Source: Thermoflexales bacterium (GTDB lineage Bacteria; Chloroflexota; Anaerolineae; Fen-1058). From it: a DNA stretch of 11,433 nucleotides. Shown here piece by piece: positions 7,328 through 11,433 of this stretch (position 1 is its first letter; every line of letters starts with the position of its first letter). The stretch is from assembly GCA_017999195.1 (NCBI GenBank), contig JAGOBP010000073.1:1-11433 (forward strand), in the 5' to 3' direction. A model generated the notes under the pieces. It was not told the DNA's origin. It saw nothing but the letters and a program-made list of their open reading frames with translations, and searched no databases. The position numbers and the translations under genes were made by a program.

Positions 7328-7885
7328 ATGATTGACGTCAATGAACTCCGCAAGGGCACTACGTTTGAATATGAAGGCCGGTTGCTGCGCGTACTGGAAT
7401 ATTCGCACAACAAGCCGGGCCGGGGCAATGCCACCATCCGCACCAAGGTGCGCGATATTCGATCCGGGTCGACGTTTGAAAAGACGTTCGGGTCGGGCGA
7501 CCGCGTGCAGGACATCCGCATCGAGAGCCTGGGCATGCAATACCTGTATCACGATGGCGACCTGTATCACTTCATGGATAGTGCGACCTATGACCAGATC
7601 GCCCTGGATGCCAAGATGCTAGATGATGCCGTGAATTATTTGAAAGACGGCATGAACGTTGTGGTGCAAGACTACAACGGCGAAGCGCTGGGTATCGAAC
7701 TGCCGGTGACGGTGGACCTGAAGATCGTGCAAGCCGACGTGGCCGTGCGCGGCGATACGGCTTCGGGGGCCAGCAAGCTTGTGACGGTTGAGACGGGCTA
7801 TCGCGTGCAGGTGCCGTTGTTCGTAAACGACGGTGACACGATTCGCATCGACACGCGCACCGGCGAGTATCTGACGCGCGTCTAG
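7328..7885 (+). CDS. efp: Translation elongation factor P
   Basis: 185 residues, the normal EF-P length. The N-terminal KOW-like domain begins MIDVNELRKGTTFEYEGRLL. The central OB domain follows, and the C-terminal OB domain carries the family pattern ending ..VETGYRVQVPLFVNDGD.IRIDTRTGEYL. EF-P binds ribosomes stalled on polyproline stretches and promotes peptide bond formation by placing its domain I loop near the peptidyl-transferase centre. The loop here reads HNKPGRGNA, so the tip residue is R32, where most bacterial EF-Ps have a lysine (K34 in E. coli, K32 in B. subtilis). No gene for an EF-P-modifying enzyme is visible in the window. The GGAG at 7311-7314 lies 13 nt before the ATG, a little far, but the family N-terminus starts exactly here. 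The gene has its own promoter and hairpins downstream, so it appears monocistronic. Confidence 0.97.
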   Translation: MIDVNELRKGTTFEYEGRLLRVLEYSHNKPGRGNATIRTKVRDIRSGSTFEKTFGSGDRVQDIRIESLGMQYLYHDGDLYHFMDSATYDQIALDAKMLDDAVNYLKDGMNVVVQDYNGEALGIELPVTVDLKIVQADVAVRGDTASGASKLVTVETGYRVQVPLFVNDGDTIRIDTRTGEYLTRV

Positions 7886-7894
7886 CAACAATAC

Positions 7895-7925
7895 GACCTG
7901 TCTGGTTATTGAAACCGGGCAGGTC
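7895..7925. repeat. Imperfect hairpin downstream of efp
   Basis: GACCTGTCTGGTT (7895-7907) pairs with AACCGGGCAGGTC (7913-7925) around a 5-nt loop; two of the 13 pairs are G-T. It is not followed by a T-run, so alone it is not a canonical terminator. It may be a degraded palindromic repeat or a processing or stability element in the efp 3' UTR. Confidence 0.6.
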
Positions 7926-7938
7926 TCTGGTAAAACGC

Positions 7939-7979
7939 AACGGGCGAGGTGATTCACCTCGCCCGTTTATTTTGCTTTA
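7939..7979 (+). terminator. Intrinsic terminator between the convergent efp and SWIM genes
   Basis: A perfect 13-bp stem (7939-7951 with 7955-7967, core CGGGCGAGGTG) has the 3-nt loop ATT and is followed on the plus strand by TTATTTTGCTTT. This fits an intrinsic terminator for efp. On the minus strand the same stem is followed by a poorer TTGCGTTTTA tract and could also end the SWIM transcript. The core resembles the palindrome at 5166-5190, so a repeat may have been co-opted as a terminator. Confidence 0.75.
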
Positions 7980-7986
7980 GGGGAAA

Positions 7987-8238
7987 TTATTGGGTAATGC
8001 GGGGAATGCCGCCGGGCAGCATCTGGCCCAGCACCTTCTCAATGGCGATGGTGTGGCTGCATTGATGATGGGTGATAAAGAATTCGCAATCGCAATGCCA
8101 GGTACCCTGCTGAAACTCGACCACATGCGTGGTGTGCGCGCCGCGCACGTTGACCTTGAGCTGCTGAAACTCAAACCGCTCCGGCTCACGCGAGTACTGA
8201 ACAGCCTTCTCAATTTTACTGATCAAACCTGAATCCAT
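7987..8238 (-). CDS. Small SWIM zinc-finger protein
   Basis: 83 residues. The C-terminal half contains C49-x-C51, then eight residues, then C60-x-H62 (WHCDCEFFITHHQCSHTIAIE), the CxCx(n)CxH signature of SWIM zinc fingers, which bind DNA or proteins. The N-terminal 45 residues are polar (SREPERFEFQQLKVNVRG) and probably supply the beta strands that precede the finger in SWIM domains. Nothing else is attached, unlike SWIM domains in SWI2/SNF2 ATPases, MULE transposases or Sws1 proteins, so this is a stand-alone adaptor-sized protein of unknown function. The start is well supported: TAAGGAGG lies just upstream of the ATG (complement of 8236-8238). It converges on efp, and its only recognisable promoter lies upstream of a terminator (8302-8338), suggesting regulated read-through. 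Confidence 0.85.
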   Translation of the reverse strand: MDSGLISKIEKAVQYSREPERFEFQQLKVNVRGAHTTHVVEFQQGTWHCDCEFFITHHQCSHTIAIEKVLGQMLPGGIPRITQ

Positions 8239-8277
8239 GACGCCTCCTTAGGGGACACGAGAGTGTTTTTAAGCGGA

Positions 8278-8294
8278 CACAGTTGGCGAACTGT
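8278..8294. repeat. Short hairpin in the SWIM gene leader
   Basis: CACAGTT (8278-8284) and AACTGTG (8288-8294 region) form a 7-bp perfect stem with a 4-nt loop. It lies between the upstream terminator and the SWIM ribosome binding site. It could be an operator half-site pair or a leader hairpin; nothing decides between them. Confidence 0.4.
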
Positions 8295-8301
8295 GGCAAA
8301 C

Positions 8302-8338
8302 AAAAAAGCACGACGCCCGTTAAGGCCATCGTGCTTTT
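8302..8338 (-). terminator. Strong intrinsic terminator or attenuator upstream of the SWIM gene
   Basis: The arms AAAGCACGA and TCGTGCTTT (within 8304-8313 and 8329-8338) form a 10-bp perfect outer stem with a partly paired inner part. Read on the minus strand it is followed by six T residues (complement of 8302-8307) and TGTTTG, which is canonical. On the plus strand only TTTT follows and no plus-strand gene needs it. It sits about 65 nt after the predicted minus-strand start site and about 65 nt before the SWIM start codon. Confidence 0.78.
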
Positions 8339-8384
8339 AGATCACGGTCAACACTTTTGCTGGAATTTCAGATGTGAAGTCCAA
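8337..8384 (-). CDS. Possible 15-codon leader peptide
   Basis: A TTG start (complement of 8382-8384) lies 8 nt after GGAGG (complement of 8393-8397). The frame encodes MDFTSEIPAKVLTVI and stops at TAA (complement of 8337-8339), whose bases begin the terminator stem. The arrangement of promoter, ribosome binding site, mini-ORF and terminator resembles a translational attenuator or a tiny autonomous gene. The peptide has no run of one amino acid that would name a regulating signal. The TTG start and short length make chance possible. Confidence 0.35.
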   Translation of the reverse strand: MDFTSEIPAKVLTVI

Positions 8385-8412
8385 GGGACTTACCTCCGTG
8401 CTGAGTGACTTT

Positions 8413-8440
8413 AGTATAGGCCAAACCCCCTGCTTGTCAA
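8413..8440 (-). promoter_or_regulatory. Consensus sigma70-type promoter facing the SWIM gene
   Basis: The minus strand has a perfect TTGACA (complement of 8435-8440), a 16-nt spacer and TATACT (complement of 8413-8418). It is among the best promoters in the window. It drives the mini-ORF and terminator first, with the SWIM gene beyond; no other convincing promoter lies between the terminator and the SWIM start. Confidence 0.78.
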
Positions 8441-8568
8441 CCCTTGTTTTTCAAGGATCGCCTGACGATTCGCCTACGCCGCCGTAGGCTCGGTCGTTAT
8501 GTCGGCTTGAGCGTCTCGTGACGTTTGCCGCCCGTCTGCGACTAACTTGTATCGTGCTTGTCAACCCT
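8431..8568. repeat. 14-nt direct repeat flanking the region upstream of zwf
   Basis: TGCTTGTCAACCCT occurs at 8431-8444 and again at 8555-8568, 124 nt apart. The first copy contains the -35 box of the minus-strand promoter; the second lies directly upstream of the zwf -35 box and has no -10 partner on the minus strand. It may be a shared regulator site or an old duplication. Confidence 0.6.
8472..8489. repeat. Hairpin in the gap upstream of zwf
   Basis: GCCTACG (8472-8478) and CGTAGGC (8483-8489) form a perfect 7-bp stem with loop CCGC. A weaker 5-bp hairpin, CCTTG/CAAGG, lies at 8442-8456. Neither has a T-run. The rest of 8441-8550 shows no ORF or RNA gene that I can support. Confidence 0.45.
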
Positions 8569-8570
8569 GG

Positions 8571-8599
8571 TTGCCGGACCTTGCCCGGTAGGATATACT
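8571..8599 (+). promoter_or_regulatory. Promoter of zwf-pgl, predicted to give a leaderless mRNA
   Basis: TTGCCG (8571-8576), a 17-nt spacer and TATACT (8594-8599). The -10 box ends only 7 nt before the ATG at 8607, so transcription should begin at or next to the A of the start codon. No Shine-Dalgarno sequence precedes the ATG, which agrees with leaderless initiation. Confidence 0.65.
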
Positions 8600-8606
8600 C
8601 TCTCCT

Positions 8607-10059
<1,453 letters not shown>

Positions 10060-10067
<8 letters not shown>

Positions 10068-10785
10068 TCGATTGATTCTGCCGGATGCGGCCGCCGTCGC
10101 GCAAACTGCCGCCGATCGGTTTGTGGCGCTCGCTCGATCGGCCATCGCGGCGAACGAGCAATTCACCGTGGCGCTGTCTGGCGGTTCTACGCCAAAGGCC
10201 ATGTTGGCGCGCTTGATCGATCAACCGCTCGATTGGGCGCACATCCACATTTTCTGGGGCGACGAGCGCTGCGTGTCACCGGAAGATGCCGATAGCAACT
10301 ATCGCATGGCGTGTGAAGCCTTGCTGAATCATGTGCCCATTCCCGAGCAAAACGTGCATCGCATGCAAGGCGAGATCAATCCCACCCAAGCGGCCAGCAA
10401 TTACACGGCTGAATTGCGCGCGATGTTCGGTCGTGTCGAGTGGCCGCACTTCGATCTGATTTTGCTGGGCTTGGGCACAGACGCGCATACCGCTTCGCTT
10501 TTTCCGGGCACTAGCGCAATTCACGAAGAACAGCGCTGGGTAATTGGGCACTTTGTCGAAAGCCTCAAGATGTATCGAATCACCTTGACACCGCCCGTCA
10601 TTAATCATGCTAAAAACGTGATCTTCCTCGTAGCCGGAACCGACAAGGCCGCCGCCGTTCGATCGGTTTTGTTACGCGACTCCATCGATGTCGATCAATT
10701 TCCGGCGCAAAGCGTGCAACTCATGGCGGGTCAACTCACGTGGCTGATCGATCAAGCGGCCGCGGCCGATCTGCTCGCCGCTTGA
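10060..10785 (+). CDS. pgl: 6-phosphogluconolactonase
   Basis: 241 residues, the usual size for the DevB/SOL-type lactonase. It hydrolyses 6-phosphogluconolactone, the product of Zwf, to 6-phosphogluconate. Motifs are LSGGSTP (39-45), FWGDER (65-70), LGLGTDAHTASLFPG (136-150) and RITLTPPVIN (173-182). In the third motif the common GxGxDGHTASLFP has Ala instead of Gly before the His, a mild variation. The ATG at 10060 overlaps the zwf stop by 8 nt (ATGAATGA) and gives the family N-terminus (MNDRLILPDAA). An earlier in-frame ATG at 10024 would add 12 residues lying wholly inside zwf and is less likely. The third pathway enzyme, 6-phosphogluconate dehydrogenase, is not in the window. Confidence 0.95.
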
Positions 10786-10839
10786 CTTCGTTACACACTT
10801 CACAGTCTTCTGACGGTTTTTCATGCAGCTATGCCATTG

Positions 10840-10863
10840 ATCACCCTGGCTATAGGTGATTTT
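10840..10863 (+). terminator. Possible weak terminator after pgl
   Basis: ATCACC (10840-10845) and GGTGAT (10855-10860) form a 6-bp stem with a 9-nt loop, followed by TTT. It is weak but is the only hairpin in the 119 nt between pgl and the next gene. It could instead be an operator upstream of the receiver gene. Confidence 0.3.
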
Positions 10864-10891
10864 GCACTGCCACGCATGGGTAGAAATGCGG

Positions 10892-10897
10892 TATTCT
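10892..10897 (+). promoter_or_regulatory. -10 box of the receiver-like gene, predicted leaderless
   Basis: TATTCT ends 7 nt before the ATG at 10905, the same distance as for zwf, and the bases between are also alike (GTCTCCC here, CTCTCCT in zwf). No Shine-Dalgarno sequence is present. No convincing -35 box is found at 16-18 nt. Confidence 0.4.
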
Positions 10898-10904
10898 GTC
10901 TCCC

Positions 10905-11309
10905 ATGAATGTGCGCCCCAATGCGTCTGTGTCCACCATCCGCATCGCGATGATGTGCGAGAACCCGGCGGTCTACCGCTCGCTGGGACCGCGCCTCAGC
11001 GTCGATCGTCAATTTGAAGTGGTGGGGACGTTTGACTGCACGCTGGATTATGTGGCCGATGTCGCCTTGACCTGCCCGGACGTCATCATCCTGGGCATTT
11101 CGCGCATTACGCATTTCAACATGATGGTCTGCCAGGCCATCAAGCCGCACTGCCCCGATGCTGCCATCATCGTGCTGCCCTCATATATCGATCAGACCGA
11201 CGAGGTGCGCGCCGCGCGTGCGGCCGGCGCCGACAGCGTCATGCTGAAGAGCATCGATACCCCCGCCCTGGTGCAGCAAATCCACACTTTGGTCGAATTA
11301 AAGTCGTAA
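10905..11309 (+). CDS. Stand-alone receiver-like domain lacking phosphorylation residues
   Basis: 134 residues with the alternating strand and helix pattern of a CheY-like receiver, closest to NarL/FixJ-type receivers (IRIAMMCENPAVYRSL, then CPDVIILGIS, IIVLPSY, ARAAGADSVMLKSI). Placed against the family, the acidic pair is C18-E19, the phospho-accepting Asp is G64 (in IILGIS instead of LLDI), the switch Thr is P92, and only the conserved Lys (K115) remains. It therefore cannot be phosphorylated in the usual way and is best called a pseudo-receiver. No DNA-binding or enzymatic output domain follows, so it probably acts by protein contact. Five cysteines (18, 45, 57, 76, 83) are many for this size. 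No histidine kinase is adjacent. It has its own -10 box and is monocistronic as far as visible. Confidence 0.75.
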   Translation: MNVRPNASVSTIRIAMMCENPAVYRSLGPRLSVDRQFEVVGTFDCTLDYVADVALTCPDVIILGISRITHFNMMVCQAIKPHCPDAAIIVLPSYIDQTDEVRAARAAGADSVMLKSIDTPALVQQIHTLVELKS

Positions 11310-11345
11310 CCCGTTTGGGTGTTCCCGTGACTGAACGTTTTCGGT

Positions 11346-11351
11346 TATAAT
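11346..11351 (+). promoter_or_regulatory. -10 box upstream of the last gene
   Basis: A perfect TATAAT, about 55 nt before the ATG at 11407. No good -35 box was found at 16-18 nt upstream (around 11322-11329), and there is no TG extension, so the call is moderate. Confidence 0.45.
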
Positions 11352-11406
11352 TACCCGCGTTTGCGTGCAACATAAGCAGCATTAACAGAAGAGGGGAAAA
11401 ATAACC

Positions 11407-11433
11407 ATGATCAAAAAGACAGCCATGGCCGGC
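11407..11433 (+). CDS. 5' end of an unidentified gene, possible signal peptide
   Basis: Nine codons before the window ends: MIKKTAMAG. A GAGGGG ribosome binding site lies at about 11391-11396, 10 nt upstream. The two early lysines followed by small and hydrophobic residues would suit the n-region of a signal peptide, for example of a secreted or lipid-anchored binding protein, but nothing more can be said. Confidence 0.6.

Larger units (their letters stand above)
8302..8406 (-). ncRNA. Predicted ~105-nt leader RNA or small RNA
   Basis: The promoter at 8413-8440 predicts a start near 8406, and the T-run of the terminator gives an end near 8302. The RNA would hold a GGAGG site, a small hairpin AAGTCC/CTT/GGACTT (8377-8391), a possible 15-codon ORF and the terminator stem. 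It may be an attenuator leader for the SWIM gene, an mRNA for a microprotein, or an independent small RNA. No known riboswitch or Rfam family was recognised. Confidence 0.5.

Noticed and set aside
8302..8406. A known riboswitch class
   Set aside because: No core motif of a class I know (TPP, SAM, cobalamin, glycine, c-di-GMP and similar) could be recognised in the leader.
8536..8564. A second minus-strand promoter at the downstream copy of the 14-nt repeat
   Set aside because: The TTGACA is present but no -10-like hexamer lies 15-18 nt away.

Overview
The window looks like chromosomal DNA from an uncultured or little-studied member of the Chloroflexota (Anaerolineae-like). The grounds are the EF-P sequence type, two GT-C-type membrane proteins with a C-terminal beta-rich domain that I associate with that phylum, a roadblock/LC7 protein, and many short intergenic palindromes. 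This assignment rests on remembered family resemblance, not a search. The DNA is moderately GC-rich and densely coding, with no tRNA, rRNA, CRISPR array or complete transposon.

Layout: (1) 1-110, minus: 5' end of a roadblock/LC7 protein with a good sigma70-type promoter, divergent from (2) 262-3102, plus: DinG-family helicase with an N-terminal 3'-5' exonuclease domain and four cluster-type cysteines. (3) A 21-bp inverted repeat built on a 9-nt period separates dinG from (4) two tandem paralogous GT-C-like membrane proteins (3171-5168 and 5192-7252), which are separated only by a palindrome. The second paralog carries about 37 extra residues encoded by a cluster of three palindromes. (5) 7328-7885, plus: efp, with its own consensus promoter and two hairpins downstream. 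(6) 7987-8238, minus: an 83-residue SWIM zinc-finger protein. Its upstream region holds a near-consensus promoter, a possible 15-codon leader ORF and a strong intrinsic terminator. (7) 8607-10067 and 10060-10785, plus: zwf and pgl, overlapping by 8 nt, the first two steps of the oxidative pentose phosphate pathway. (8) 10905-11309, plus: a stand-alone receiver-like domain that has lost its phosphorylation residues. (9) 11407 to the window end, plus: first nine codons of another gene with a basic start that could open a signal peptide.

The housekeeping genes (dinG, efp, zwf-pgl) are unlikely to form one pathway; each block has its own promoter. The less ordinary signals are non-coding or architectural: a set of palindromes with different stems but mostly a TTCA/TGAA centre, including ones read in frame inside a membrane protein; a compact promoter/mini-ORF/terminator module in front of the SWIM gene; and two genes (zwf and the pseudo-receiver) whose -10 box ends exactly 7 nt before the ATG, which predicts leaderless mRNAs.
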